A DNA stretch of 64,000 nt, taken from the NCBI RefSeq assembly GCF_039839785.1, contig NZ_JBDOQT010000001.1, positions 1,054,001-1,118,000 of the forward strand, given 5' to 3'. Positions 29,214-39,285 of this stretch are shown piece by piece (positions within the stretch are counted from its first letter, which is position 1; every line of letters begins with the position of its first letter). The position numbers were made by a program, and so were the translations under genes. The notes under the pieces are model-generated. The model made no database searches. It worked only from the letters and a program-made list of their open reading frames with translations, and was not told where the DNA came from. This stretch comes from Pelagibius sp. CAU 1746. Its GTDB lineage: Bacteria; Pseudomonadota; Alphaproteobacteria; Kiloniellales; Kiloniellaceae.

Positions 29214-29307
29214 CCGCGCCACCGGATAAGCTGTGGTCCGGCAGGATCGGCGAGGCGGGCGTTTCCGGGGCGCCGGCAGCGGGCCGGCCGGGGAAAGGAG
29301 TGCCGGA

Positions 29308-30348
29308 GTGGACGTGATGGCGACAGGAAGGAATGGCGGCGCGGCGCGCCAGAGCTTCGCTTTCCTGCTGCTGCCGCAGTTCTCCATGCTGGCCTTCAGC
29401 TCCGCGGTGGAGCCGCTGCGCGCGGCCAACCGGCTGTCCGGCGAGGCGCTCTACGACTGGCGCATCCTCACCGCCGATGGCCGTCCGATCCACTCTTCCA
29501 GCCGCATGCATCTGCTGCCGGATGGCGGGCTGGACGACATCGGGCGGCCCGATTTCCTCATCGTCGTCGCCGGCCTGGAGGTGCAGAGACTGCGCGAGCC
29601 CGGCGTCATCGCCGCCCTGCGCCGTCTGGCCCGCAGCGGCTGCCGCCTGGGGGCGCTGTCGACGGGCAGCTACCTCCTGGCCTGGGCCGGCCTGCTGGAG
29701 GGCTTCCGCTGCACCGTGCACTGGGAGAACCTGGACGCCTTCCGCGAGGACTTTCCGGACCTGGACGTCACCGGCGAGCTCTTCGAGGTCGACGGCGCGC
29801 GGCTGACCTGCTCGGGCGGCACCGCTTCCATGGACATGATCCTCAGCCTCGTCGCGGAAACCCACGGCCGCGACCTGGCGGCCCAGGTGGCGGAGCAATT
29901 CATCCATGAACGCATCCGCGATACCCACGACCATCAGCGCATGAGCCTGCAGGGGCGTCTCGGCATCAGCCATCCCAAGCTGCTGCAGGTCGTCTCCTTG
30001 ATGGAAGACCATCTGGAGGATCCCTTGGCACGGGCCGAGCTGGCGCGCCTGGCCGGGCTTTCCACGCGCCAGTTGGAGCGGCTCTTCCGCCGCTACCTGG
30101 GGCGCACGCCGACCCGCTATTACCTGGAGCTGCGCCTGCACCGCGCCCGCGCCTTGCTGACTCAGACGGCGATGTCGATCCTCAACGTGGCGCTGGCCTG
30201 CGGTTTCGTCTCGGCCTCGCACTTCTCTAAATGCTATCGCGAGTTCTTCAACAAGATGCCGCGCGAGGAGCGCCGGCAGGCGGAGAGGGGCGCGCCGCAG
30301 CCGGGCGCGCCGCAGCCGCAAAGCGCCCGCCTGCCCAAGGGCGGCTGA
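29308..30348 (+). CDS. GlxA-family AraC-type transcriptional regulator
   Basis: The 346-residue protein has an N-terminal DJ-1/PfpI-like domain (SFAFLLLPQFSMLAFSSAVEPL, then ALSTGSYLLAWAGLL and LTCSGGTASMDM) and a C-terminal AraC double helix-turn-helix (LARLAGLSTRQLERLFRRYL and VALACGFVSASHFSKCYREF). Members regulate catabolism of quaternary amines and arginine, such as GbdR, CdhR and ArgR in Pseudomonas. GTG at 29308 is preferred because AAGGAG lies 7 bp upstream; ATG at 29317 is 16 bp from it. The target here is not evident. Confidence 0.85.
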   Translation: MDVMATGRNGGAARQSFAFLLLPQFSMLAFSSAVEPLRAANRLSGEALYDWRILTADGRPIHSSSRMHLLPDGGLDDIGRPDFLIVVAGLEVQRLREPGVIAALRRLARSGCRLGALSTGSYLLAWAGLLEGFRCTVHWENLDAFREDFPDLDVTGELFEVDGARLTCSGGTASMDMILSLVAETHGRDLAAQVAEQFIHERIRDTHDHQRMSLQGRLGISHPKLLQVVSLMEDHLEDPLARAELARLAGLSTRQLERLFRRYLGRTPTRYYLELRLHRARALLTQTAMSILNVALACGFVSASHFSKCYREFFNKMPREERRQAERGAPQPGAPQPQSARLPKGG

Positions 30349-30373
30349 CTCTCTTCAGCAAGATGGTCGGGGA

Positions 30374-30874
30374 TTAGACGGCCAGGCGTACGAAGGTCGC
30401 GTCGTCGGGCAGGATCTCCGGCTCGCCGCCGGCCTTGCGGTAGACGTCGCTGCCCAGCTGCGCGGCATCGCGGTGCCCGCTGAGGCTGGTTTGGGGGGTG
30501 GCGGCCTGGGGCCGTCCGGCCGTGGCTTGCTGGCCCAGCACCTGCACCATGAAGGGCATCGAGCTGAGGCGTGAGAAGCCGATCAGCCGCCCGTTGGCGG
30601 CCTCGCCGCGCGCCGGGATCGCGTCCTGCCGGCCGCGGCCGACGCGCTCGTCGCCGGTCCGGCCGTGATCGGCGGCGCGCTCGTTGCCGAGTTGGCGGCG
30701 CGCCTGGCGCTCGTCGATGGTGGGCTGCTGGATCTCCGGCCGGTTGTGGCGCGTGGCCTTGACCGGGACCACCGGCTGGACCCGCGGTTCACCCTGGCCC
30801 GGCAGGGCGACAGCCGCCGTGCCCGGCAAGGTGCCGGGGGCTGGAAGAAGCTGTAGCCTTGGAACAGCGGTCAT
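30374..30874 (-). CDS. Hypothetical protein, proline/arginine-rich
   Basis: The 166-residue frame is low in hydrophobic content apart from GRLIGFSRLSSMPFMVQVLGQQ. It ends in RDAAQLGSDVYRKAGGEPEI, where the final DATFVRLAV looks protein-like. The middle is Arg/Gln/Asp-rich and probably disordered. A similar short conserved C-terminus is known to me from alphaproteobacterial hypothetical proteins, but I assign no function. Convergent with the regulator gene upstream and divergent from the EAL gene downstream. Confidence 0.5.
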   Translation of the reverse strand: MTAVPRLQLLPAPGTLPGTAAVALPGQGEPRVQPVVPVKATRHNRPEIQQPTIDERQARRQLGNERAADHGRTGDERVGRGRQDAIPARGEAANGRLIGFSRLSSMPFMVQVLGQQATAGRPQAATPQTSLSGHRDAAQLGSDVYRKAGGEPEILPDDATFVRLAV

Positions 30875-31208
30875 GCCAGGGGTTTCCCAGGAGGCTCCAC
30901 GAGGTTCTATCCCTACTGCCTACAATAAATGCAGGTTGTGAGAAATTTATCAAGCATTGAATCTATCATGGTTTAAAAATTAACCAATTATATTCACCAT
31001 ATTTTCTGTGAGTTTCTGTCAAATTACTGATTTCATCAAATATTCACTATAGATGTTGTTTCAGGACCGGGGTTCCTTAGGTGGTATTTCACCGTTCCTT
31101 AAGGGTCGCCTGCCAAATTCGTTTAGTTCCGGGCATCAAGAGACGCCCAGGTCGGCTGGAACCCCGGCTTCGTGCCAGGGTTCGACTTCAGGTAGGAGAC
31201 CGCAAGCC
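30875..31208. promoter_or_regulatory. AT-rich divergent promoter region before the EAL gene
   Basis: The 334-bp region between the small minus-strand gene and the GGDEF/EAL gene is AT-rich at about 30920-31060, unlike its surroundings. It contains TTAAAAATTAACC and runs of A/T with TTTCTGTGAGTTTCTGTCAAA. The strongest start signal is AGGAG at 31194-31198 before GTG 31209. No open gene is visible. A regulated promoter is likely. Confidence 0.4.
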
Positions 31209-32990
31209 GTGACCAAGTCCCGCGTCAACACCTCCCCTGTCGATGGAGTGAGCGTCGGCAAACCAGGGATGAGGGAAGATTGCCTTCAGGCGCTGGCGCG
31301 CCTGGAGACGGCGATCCATGCCTCGGGCGACGTGGTCTACGAGTGGGATCTGGCGACCGACGAGATCGTCTTCAGCGGCGACATCACCTCGCTTTTCGAC
31401 GCCGAGGGCAAAACCATGCCGCGCAGCGGCGAGGAGATGCAGGCACGAATCAATCCCGAGGACGTGCCGCGCCGCCGCCGCGCCCTTGCCGACCACTTTG
31501 CCGGCACCTGCGACTACGACTGCGAGTTCCGCCTGCGCATCCGCCAGGGCGAATTCCAATGGCTGCACGACCGCGGCGCCGTGGAGTACTCGCCGGCCGG
31601 CACGCCGGCGCGCATGTCCGGCGTCATCCGCCTGGTCACCCTGCGCAAGCAGCAGGAAGAGCGCCTGGAATATCTCGCAAACTTCGACGACCTGACCGGC
31701 CACTTCAACAAGGTGCGCCTGCGCGAGGCGCTGGAGCATGCCCTGGCGCAGTCCACGCGCTTCGGCCAGTCCGGGGTCTACATGGTGATCGGCGTCGATC
31801 ACCTGGATCGCATCAACACCGGCTACGGCTACGAAACCGGCAACGCGGTGCTGGTGGAGCTGGGCCGCCGCCTCGACAACCGGTTGCGCGCCGCCGACGT
31901 CATCGGCCGGCCCGGGGGCGACTTCTTCGGCGCCATCCTCAGCGCCTGCACCGAAGAGACCGCGCAGATCGCCGCCGAGCGCGTGCTGCAGTCGATGCGC
32001 GACGACCCCATCACCGTCGGCGCCGACCAGGTGCACGTGACGGTCTCCATCGGCGCCGTGTTCTTCCCCGCCGAATCGAAGACCGCGGTCGACGCCATGA
32101 CCAAGGCGGAAAGCGCCATGCAGCAGGCCAAGGCCGCGGGCCGCGACTGCCTGCGCTTCTTCGCCCTCTCCGAGGAGCAGCGCCAGGGCTATCGCGCCAG
32201 CATGGATATCGGCGAAGAGGTTCAGCTGGCGCTGAAGGAAGACCGTATCGTCCTGGCCCACCAGCCGGTGGTCGACGCGGGCACGCACCGGGTCAGCTAC
32301 TACGAATGCCTGGTGCGTATGTACGACCGCGAGGGCAAGCTGGTGCCGGCAGCACAGTTCGTGCCCGCCATCGAGCAGCTCGGCCTCATGCGCTCCATCG
32401 ACAACAGGGTGCGCGATCTGGCGATCCGGGAACTGGAGCGCAATCCGCAGGTCTCCCTGGCGATCAACATCTCGGGCCTCACCGCCACCGAGCGCTCCTG
32501 GTTCCGCGGCCTGGTCGCGCGCCTCAAGGAGCGCCGCGACATCGCCAAGCGGCTCATCGTCGAGATCACCGAGACCGCGGCTCTGCAGGACATCGACGAG
32601 ACCTCGCGTTTCGTCTCGGCGCTGCGTGCCCTCGGCTGCAAGGTGGCGCTCGACGATTTCGGCTCGGGCTTCACGACCTTCCATCATCTGAAGGCCCTGA
32701 CGGTCGACGTGGTGAAGATCGACGGCTCCTTCGTCCGCGACATCACCTCGGACACCGAAAACCAGATCTTCATTCACAACCTCATGGCCCTGGCGCGGGC
32801 GCTGGGTGTGTCCACCGTCGCCGAGTGCGTGGAAACGCGCGCGGACGCCGACTATCTGGCCAAGTCCGGGATCGACCTGCTGCAGGGCTACTACTTCGGG
32901 CGCCCCGAGATCGACGGCCATCTGCGCGGCGCGGTGCAGCCGGCCGCTCTGCTGGCGGCGGCGACCCTGGGGGCCGTTGGCAGCGACTGA
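31209..32990 (+). CDS. PAS-GGDEF-EAL cyclic-di-GMP protein with degenerate GGDEF
   Basis: The 593-residue protein has a PAS/PAC region (about residues 35-145), a GGDEF domain and an EAL domain. The GGDEF motif is GGDFF (236-240), so cyclase activity is doubtful. The EAL domain keeps the catalytic set: Glu366 in YECLVRM (ECL for EAL), EITETA, DDFGSG from residue 482 with the following lysine in VVKIDGS, and AECVETR. It therefore probably acts as a c-di-GMP phosphodiesterase, perhaps activated by GTP at the GGDFF site. GTG at 31209 is preferred with AGGAG upstream; the next in-frame ATG is at 31269. No membrane helix. Confidence 0.88.
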   Translation: MTKSRVNTSPVDGVSVGKPGMREDCLQALARLETAIHASGDVVYEWDLATDEIVFSGDITSLFDAEGKTMPRSGEEMQARINPEDVPRRRRALADHFAGTCDYDCEFRLRIRQGEFQWLHDRGAVEYSPAGTPARMSGVIRLVTLRKQQEERLEYLANFDDLTGHFNKVRLREALEHALAQSTRFGQSGVYMVIGVDHLDRINTGYGYETGNAVLVELGRRLDNRLRAADVIGRPGGDFFGAILSACTEETAQIAAERVLQSMRDDPITVGADQVHVTVSIGAVFFPAESKTAVDAMTKAESAMQQAKAAGRDCLRFFALSEEQRQGYRASMDIGEEVQLALKEDRIVLAHQPVVDAGTHRVSYYECLVRMYDREGKLVPAAQFVPAIEQLGLMRSIDNRVRDLAIRELERNPQVSLAINISGLTATERSWFRGLVARLKERRDIAKRLIVEITETAALQDIDETSRFVSALRALGCKVALDDFGSGFTTFHHLKALTVDVVKIDGSFVRDITSDTENQIFIHNLMALARALGVSTVAECVETRADADYLAKSGIDLLQGYYFGRPEIDGHLRGAVQPAALLAAATLGAVGSD

Positions 32991-33054
32991 AGCGGCCCCG
33001 CTCCGGCCAACGCCGGGGCATTCTCCGCCGGTCGGACTCCGTCTACTTTGCCCG

Positions 33055-33690
33055 TCAGGGCTTGTCTTTGTTGAGGGTGTCGATCTGCTTTTGCAGCTGG
33101 TCGATCTGCGCCTTCAGGGCGTCCAGGGATTCCTTGGCCTGGCCGCCGGCGGGGCCCGCGCCGCCGGCCGAGGCGGCGGCGTTGCCTTCGCCCTCCTTGC
33201 CTTCGGTGGCCCCGAAGGGGGAGAACATGCGCATGGCGCTTTCGAAGAGCGCCATGTTCTGCTTGCTCATTTCCTCCAGATTGCTGAAGGGGAACATGCC
33301 GCCGAAGGTTTCCTGCATCGACTGGCGCATGCGGTCCTGGTTCTGGGCGAAGGCACCCATCATGTGCTCCAGGTATTGCGGCACCATCCACTGCATGGAA
33401 TCGCCGTAGAAGGAGATGAGCTGGCGCAGGAAGTTGATGGGCAGCAGGTTCTGCCCCTTCGATTCCTCCTCGACGATGATCTGCGTCAACACCGAGCGCG
33501 TGATGTCCTCGCCGGACTTGGCGTCGTAGACGACGAAGTCGACGTCGTCCTGCACCATCTGGCAGAGATGGTCCAGCGTGACGTAGCTGCTGGTCGCCGT
33601 GTTGTAGAGGCGGCGGTTCGCGTACTTCTTGATGGTGATCGGCCCGCTGCCGTCACCCTGCTTCTTGCCGTTCTTTTCGGTGCCAGCCAA
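33055..33690 (-). CDS. phaR: Polyhydroxyalkanoate synthesis repressor PhaR
   Basis: The 211-residue protein has the PhaR DNA-binding region PITIKKYANRRLYNTATSSY and the PHB accumulation domain in LPINFLRQLISFYGDSMQWM. The C-terminus has a coiled-coil-like end (LDALKAQIDQLQKQIDTLNK). PhaR represses phasin and its own gene until PHB binds it. The best start is TTG at 33690, which gives a short N-terminus ahead of the domain and has GGAAAGG upstream; a longer in-frame version begins at 33729. It is divergent from the phaE-like/phaC genes. Confidence 0.9.
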   Translation of the reverse strand: MAGTEKNGKKQGDGSGPITIKKYANRRLYNTATSSYVTLDHLCQMVQDDVDFVVYDAKSGEDITRSVLTQIIVEEESKGQNLLPINFLRQLISFYGDSMQWMVPQYLEHMMGAFAQNQDRMRQSMQETFGGMFPFSNLEEMSKQNMALFESAMRMFSPFGATEGKEGEGNAAASAGGAGPAGGQAKESLDALKAQIDQLQKQIDTLNKDKP

Positions 33691-34123
33691 GTTCCAATGC
33701 CTTTCCCGTCCTTCGCAGCTTGCTTTCACCTTCCGGCTTCCCGGAGCGGCGCCCTGCAGCGAGCTCTGCGAATGCGTGTTCCCTTGCGGTATCGGTCTCC
33801 GGCAACCTTTGGCAGGCCTATTCCGGGCCGTTGGTTCCTAGTGCCGGCTGCAAGGGCCTGTGGTCGTCGCCGTCTCGGCCCGCCAGGGGCTCCGGAATCG
33901 CCGGAAATCATTACCGCACGTGCTAAGGGGATATTGCTGCGCCGCGTCACGCACTGTCAACGTCTAGTCTCGAAGGCCCCGCCAAGGCGCCATTTGGACG
34001 GTTTTCCGGACCATTTCGCCCGCCGGGAGCGCCGGCCCGCTGGTCAGGGCGCGTCGCCGGCCGCTATACTTCGCCGGGAAAACAGGGGCGCAGGCCCCGG
34101 GAAGAGGACGCCGGGAAGCGACT
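33691..34123. promoter_or_regulatory. Divergent intergenic region between phaR and phaE-like genes
   Basis: The 433-bp region separates the divergent phaR and phaE-like genes and should hold promoters and possibly PhaR sites. I see no clear repeat or strong promoter element, and no gene. The start of the phaE-like gene is preceded by GGGAAG, about 9 bp upstream of the ATG. Confidence 0.35.
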
Positions 34124-34615
34124 ATGGCGAAGGACGAGCAGGCAGGTTCGCCGGAGGATCTGGAAGAGTTGGCGCGGCGCTACGTCGACCTCTGGCAGGA
34201 CCAGATGACCGCCCTGGCCGCCGATCCGGAGTTCGCGGAATCCCTGCAGAAGGTCATGGCCGCCATGGGAGTGGCCGCCAGCGGCCTGCCGGCCATGTGG
34301 TCGGCCTGGCCCGCCGCCATGTCGACACTGATGAGCGCCGCCCAGCCCGCGACCCAAACGGGCAGGACGAACCCGCAGGAACCAAAGACAGATGAAAAGC
34401 CAGCAGGCGCAAAGCACGACGGGAGCGGGCAAGCCTCGGGACCAAGGGCCGCCGAGGCTGGGGCCGAGGCCGCTGCCGCTGCATCTCATGGCGGCGGGGC
34501 TGACCTGGGCCTCCTCGAGGAGCGCCTTGCCGCTCTGGAGCAGCGGATCCGTGACCTGGAAGGGGGATCTGGCCGGGCGCGCGGAGGCACTAAGGCAAAG
34601 TCTCGACGGGCGTGA
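34124..34615 (+). CDS. PhaE-like PHA synthase-associated protein
   Basis: The 163-residue protein starts MAKDEQAGSPEDLEELARRY and has YVDLWQDQMTALAADPEFAESL, the short helical pattern of PhaE-like partners of class III synthases. It then runs through a low-complexity Ala/Gly linker to a coiled coil (LEERLAALEQRIRDLEG) and a basic tail (GTKAKSRRA), as in phasin-like proteins. It immediately precedes the PHA synthase gene and overlaps it by 224 bp in another frame. The PhaE role is inferred from position and pattern. Confidence 0.65.
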   Translation: MAKDEQAGSPEDLEELARRYVDLWQDQMTALAADPEFAESLQKVMAAMGVAASGLPAMWSAWPAAMSTLMSAAQPATQTGRTNPQEPKTDEKPAGAKHDGSGQASGPRAAEAGAEAAAAASHGGGADLGLLEERLAALEQRIRDLEGGSGRARGGTKAKSRRA

Positions 34616-35696
34616 CCCTGCCGCCGTCGCGGCGGCGGTGGAGCGCGAGGTGACGGGGCGCATGGCGGCGCTGGCCGCCGGGCTGGAGGCCTATCGTCAC
34701 CATCCCTATCGCCGCGACCTCGCCGATCCGCCGGTGCTGTGGCAGGAGGGCGCCTGCCGCCTGCTGGATTACGGCGCCCTGCCGGAAGCGGAGGGCGCCG
34801 GGGCTGGGGCGGACGGCCCGGCGGTTCTGGTGGTGCCCTCGCTGATCAACCGGGCCTACGTGCTGGATATCACCGCCGAGCGTTCCTTCCTGCGCTGGCT
34901 GGCCCGCCGGGGGGTGCGCCCCTTGCTGATGGACTGGGGCCGTCCCGGCGCCGAGGAGCGCGGCTTCACCCTGACCGACTACGTCGCCGGGCGGCTGGAG
35001 CGCGCCCTCGACGCGCTGCGCGCCGACGCGCAAGACAGGCCGCCGCTGGTCATGGGCTATTGCATGGGCGGGCTGCTGGCGCTGGGCCTGGCGCTGCGCC
35101 GCCAGCCCGATCTCGCCGGCCTGGTGCTGCTGGCGACGCCCTGGGATTTCCATGCCGAGAACGCGCCGCACAGCCGCATGGCCGCCGCCGCCTTGCCGCT
35201 GGTCGCGCCCTTGCTGGAGGTCGCGGGGGAGATGCCGGTAGATTTGCTGCAGACCCTGTTCGCCAGCCTGGACCCGCATCTCGTGGTGCGCAAGTTCCTG
35301 GCCTTCGGACGGCTGGACCCGGACAGCCCCAAGGCGCGTGACTTCGTCGCCCTGGAAGACTGGCTCAACGACGGCGTGCCGCTGGCCGCGCCCGTGGCGC
35401 GCGAGTGCCTGGGCCAGTGGTACGGCGAGAACGCGACCGCCGCCGGGCGCTGGCGGCTTGCCGGTTCCGTGGTCGATCCCAAGCGGCTCGAGCTGCCGAC
35501 GCTCTGCGTCATCCCGGCCCAGGACCGTATCGTCCCGCCCGCCTCCGCCGCGGCGCTGGCCGAGGTCATTCCCGGCGTCGAGCGGCTCTGTCCGGAGGCG
35601 GGCCACATCGGCATGGTGGTGGGCGCGCGGGCCGAGAAGGAGGTGTGGCGGCCGCTGCTGACCTGGATCAAGGCGCGGGCCGCGCGCGCAGGCTAA
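34392..35696 (+). CDS. phaC: PHA synthase (PhaC, class III-like)
   Basis: The protein, 434 residues from the ATG at 34392, has the alpha/beta fold of PHA synthases with lipase-box GYCMGG. Catalytic residues are Cys224, Asp378 in PAQDRIVPP and His405 in EAGHIGM. It polymerises hydroxyacyl-CoA into granules. This start gives a 224-bp overlap with the phaE-like gene; AGGA lies 11 bp upstream. The extra N-terminus contains GPRPLPLHLMAAGLTW, which resembles conserved N-termini of this group. A later start at 34488 (MAAGLTW) is possible and shortens the overlap. The length is between class I and class III. Confidence 0.82.
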   Translation: MKSQQAQSTTGAGKPRDQGPPRLGPRPLPLHLMAAGLTWASSRSALPLWSSGSVTWKGDLAGRAEALRQSLDGRDPAAVAAAVEREVTGRMAALAAGLEAYRHHPYRRDLADPPVLWQEGACRLLDYGALPEAEGAGAGADGPAVLVVPSLINRAYVLDITAERSFLRWLARRGVRPLLMDWGRPGAEERGFTLTDYVAGRLERALDALRADAQDRPPLVMGYCMGGLLALGLALRRQPDLAGLVLLATPWDFHAENAPHSRMAAAALPLVAPLLEVAGEMPVDLLQTLFASLDPHLVVRKFLAFGRLDPDSPKARDFVALEDWLNDGVPLAAPVARECLGQWYGENATAAGRWRLAGSVVDPKRLELPTLCVIPAQDRIVPPASAAALAEVIPGVERLCPEAGHIGMVVGARAEKEVWRPLLTWIKARAARAG

Positions 35697-35886
35697 TCCG
35701 TCGTTGAATTCTTTGTCATCTAACAGTCTCCAGGCGCGGCTTGCACCGGCCGGTCGTCTGTTCTTATATCGGTGTTGAGAGCGATACATGAACGTGCGGA
35801 CTGCCGCCGGGCGGCGGTGCGCGCATAAGCGGCTGGCCGTGTCGAAACACGGCGATTCCTGTCCGCCACAAGGGAGATATCCGAAG

Positions 35887-37062
<1,176 letters not shown>

Positions 37063-37379
37063 AGGGAGCGGGAGCGACCGGAAGCGCGGCTGAGGTCGGG
37101 CGGAGAACAGCGCCGCCCGCGACCTTGTGACGCTGGGCGGACCCCGCGGCGCTGGGGTAACGATGCTGCGCAGAGCGGCCTGCCTTTTTTGAGGGGCAGG
37201 CCGTTTTGTCGTTCGGCAGCCGCTGCGATTTGGCGGTACCGCCGAACGGGAATCCGGCTTTTTTGCCCCTGGGCGGCGGTGCAGCGGTTGGCGGTATGCT
37301 TGTTCCGTGATTTGATTGGACACGGCGAGCAGACCGTCGTTTCAGACGGCTAGGAATGGTCAAACGGGGAGGCTAGAAG
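37063..37379. promoter_or_regulatory. Intergenic region between phaA and phaB with palindromes
   Basis: The region holds the phaA terminator (37176-37207). GGCGGTACCGCC at 37232-37243 is a perfect 12-bp palindrome lying inside a larger TTCGGC...GCCGAA pairing (37212-37246). These may form a structured leader or a protein site before phaB. The phaB start has GGGGAGGC upstream. No gene is seen. Confidence 0.45.
37176..37207 (+). terminator. Rho-independent terminator after phaA
   Basis: CGGCCTGCC (37176-37184) pairs perfectly with GGCAGGCCG (37195-37203) around a 10-base T-rich loop, and TTTT follows at 37204-37207. It is the best canonical terminator I found in the window and lies 114 bp past the phaA stop. 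Confidence 0.75.
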
Positions 37380-38105
37380 ATGGCGCGCGTGGCTCTGGTA
37401 ACGGGGGGAACCCGAGGGATCGGCGAGGCGATTTCCAGAGGGCTGAAAGACGCCGGCTTCACGGTCGCCGCCACCTACGGCGGCAACGACGAGGCGGCGA
37501 ACAAGTTCAAGGAAGAAACCGGCATCCACGTCTACAAGTGGGACGTCGGCGATTTCGAGGCCTGCAAGGCGGGCATCGCCAAGGTCGAGGCGGATCTGGG
37601 GCCCGTCGACGTGCTGGTCAACAATGCCGGCATCACCCGCGACGGCACCCTGCACCGCATGACGCCCGAGAACTGGCGCGCGGTCATCTCCACGAACCTC
37701 GACTCGCTGTTCAACATGACGCGCAACGTCATCGAAGGCATGCGGGCGCGCAACTACGGCCGGGTCATCTCGATCTCCTCGATCAACGGCCAGAAGGGCC
37801 AGCTCGGACAGGCGAACTACTCTGCCGCCAAGGCCGGCGTCTTCGGCTTCACCAAGGCGGTGGCGCAGGAGAACGCCCCCAAGGGCATCACCGTCAACGC
37901 CATCGCGCCGGGCTACATCGGCACCGAGATGGTCCGCGCGGTGCCCGAGGAAATCCTCAACACCAAGATCCTGCCGCAGATCCCGGTCGGCCGGCTCGGC
38001 GAGCCGGAGGAGATCGCGCGCTGCGTGGTCTTCCTGGCCGGCGAGGACGCGGGCTTCATCACCGGCGCCACGCTGACCGCCAACGGCGGCCAGTACATGA
38101 CCTGA
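37380..38105 (+). CDS. phaB: Acetoacetyl-CoA reductase
   Basis: The 241-residue SDR enzyme reduces acetoacetyl-CoA to (R)-3-hydroxybutyryl-CoA with NADPH, the monomer for PhaC. Signatures are TGGTRGIG near residue 10, NNAGITRD, Tyr147 and Lys151 in YSAAK, and PGYIGTEM near the substrate loop. It is close in pattern to PhaB of Cupriavidus and Rhodospirillaceae. A strong start site (GGGGAGGC) precedes the ATG by 9 bp. The DUF4336 gene follows 23 bp later, likely in the same transcript. Confidence 0.93.
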   Translation: MARVALVTGGTRGIGEAISRGLKDAGFTVAATYGGNDEAANKFKEETGIHVYKWDVGDFEACKAGIAKVEADLGPVDVLVNNAGITRDGTLHRMTPENWRAVISTNLDSLFNMTRNVIEGMRARNYGRVISISSINGQKGQLGQANYSAAKAGVFGFTKAVAQENAPKGITVNAIAPGYIGTEMVRAVPEEILNTKILPQIPVGRLGEPEEIARCVVFLAGEDAGFITGATLTANGGQYMT

Positions 38106-38128
38106 GGCCGGCGGCCCGGGGAAGAGGT

Positions 38129-38878
38129 ATGAGCGGCGGTGGTGAGATCACCTATCCGCCGCTCGGCAGCCTGAAGCCGCTGGCCGAGAACGTCTGGACC
38201 GTCGACGGCCCGGCCATCCGCTTCGGCCTCGGCTGGCTGAAGCTGCGCTTCCCCACCCGCATGACCATCCTCCGCCTGATCGGCGGCGGGCTCTTCATCC
38301 ATTCGCCGACGGCGTTGAGCCCGGCGCTGCGAGGCGCGGTCGAGGTGCTGGGGCCGCCGCGCTGGATCGTCGCGCCGAACCGCATCCATTATTGGTGGGT
38401 GCCGGACTGGCACGCGGCCTTTCCGGCGGCCGAGGTCTACCTGGCCCCGCGCGTGCGCGAGCAGGCGGGCGGGCGCATCGACTTCCCGGCCTGTGAGCTG
38501 GAGGCCGCCGCGGGCTATCCCTGGGACGGCGAGATCGCCACCTTGCCGGTGCCCGGCAGCTACATGACCGAGGTCGTCTTCTTCCACCGTCCCAGCCGCA
38601 CCCTGGTCCTGACCGACCTGATCGAGAACTTCGAGCCGCGGAAACTCGGCTTCGTCATGCGCCGGTTGACGCGCTGGGCCGGCATCCTGGATCCCGACGG
38701 CCAGATGCCCCGTGACATGCGCCTGACTTTCAAAGGGCGCCGGGCGGAGCTGCGCCGGGCCGTCGAAACCATGATCGCCTGGGACCCGCAGCGCGTTATC
38801 CTGGCCCACGGACGCTGCTACGAACGCGACGGGGCGGCGGAGTTGCGCCGCGCCTTTCGCTGGCTTCTGGACGACTGA
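38129..38878 (+). CDS. DUF4336 domain protein (metallo-beta-lactamase-like)
   Basis: The 249-residue protein matches DUF4336: LKPLAENVWTVDGPAIRFGL, APNRIHYWWVPDWHAAFP, and TDLIENFEPRKLGFVMR, with a final LAHGRCYERDGAAEL. The fold resembles metallo-beta-lactamase hydrolases but the HxHxDH motif is not retained, so the metal chemistry is uncertain. The ATG at 38129 has GAAGAGG upstream and lies 23 bp after phaB. No function is known to me. Confidence 0.72.
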   Translation: MSGGGEITYPPLGSLKPLAENVWTVDGPAIRFGLGWLKLRFPTRMTILRLIGGGLFIHSPTALSPALRGAVEVLGPPRWIVAPNRIHYWWVPDWHAAFPAAEVYLAPRVREQAGGRIDFPACELEAAAGYPWDGEIATLPVPGSYMTEVVFFHRPSRTLVLTDLIENFEPRKLGFVMRRLTRWAGILDPDGQMPRDMRLTFKGRRAELRRAVETMIAWDPQRVILAHGRCYERDGAAELRRAFRWLLDD

Positions 38879-38892
38879 GAAGGAGAAGCCTC

Positions 38893-39252
38893 ATGCTGCT
38901 CGGATCCTGCCACTGCGGCGCCGTCACCTTCGAGCTGCCGCGGCCGCCGGAATGGCGCAATGAATGCAACTGCTCGATCTGCCGGCGGCTCGGCACGCTC
39001 TGGGGCTACTTCGAGGAACGGGAGGTGCGCTTCACCGGTCGGCCAGACGCCACCGAGGCCTATGTCTGGGGCGACCGCTTGCTGGCTTTCCACCGCTGCC
39101 GCGCTTGCGGCTGCATCACCCACTGGCAGGGCCTGGAGCCGAAGCCCGACGCCCGGATGGCGGTGAACACCCGGCTGCTCGATCCGAAGGATGTCGCCGG
39201 CATTCCCCTGCGCCATTTCGACGGCGCGGACAGCTTCCGCTATCTGGATTAG
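38893..39252 (+). CDS. GFA-family protein
   Basis: The 119-residue protein has the GFA/CENP-V fold metal sites: CHCGAVTFEL (Cys at 7 and 9), CNCSICRRLG and CRACGCITHW. Such proteins bind zinc and relate to glutathione-dependent formaldehyde-activating enzyme, although most members do not have that activity. A strong AGGAGAA precedes the ATG and it follows the DUF4336 gene by 14 bp. Confidence 0.85.
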   Translation: MLLGSCHCGAVTFELPRPPEWRNECNCSICRRLGTLWGYFEEREVRFTGRPDATEAYVWGDRLLAFHRCRACGCITHWQGLEPKPDARMAVNTRLLDPKDVAGIPLRHFDGADSFRYLD

Positions 39253-39285
39253 AATGGCCGCCGCGAAGAACGGGGAGGAAACACC

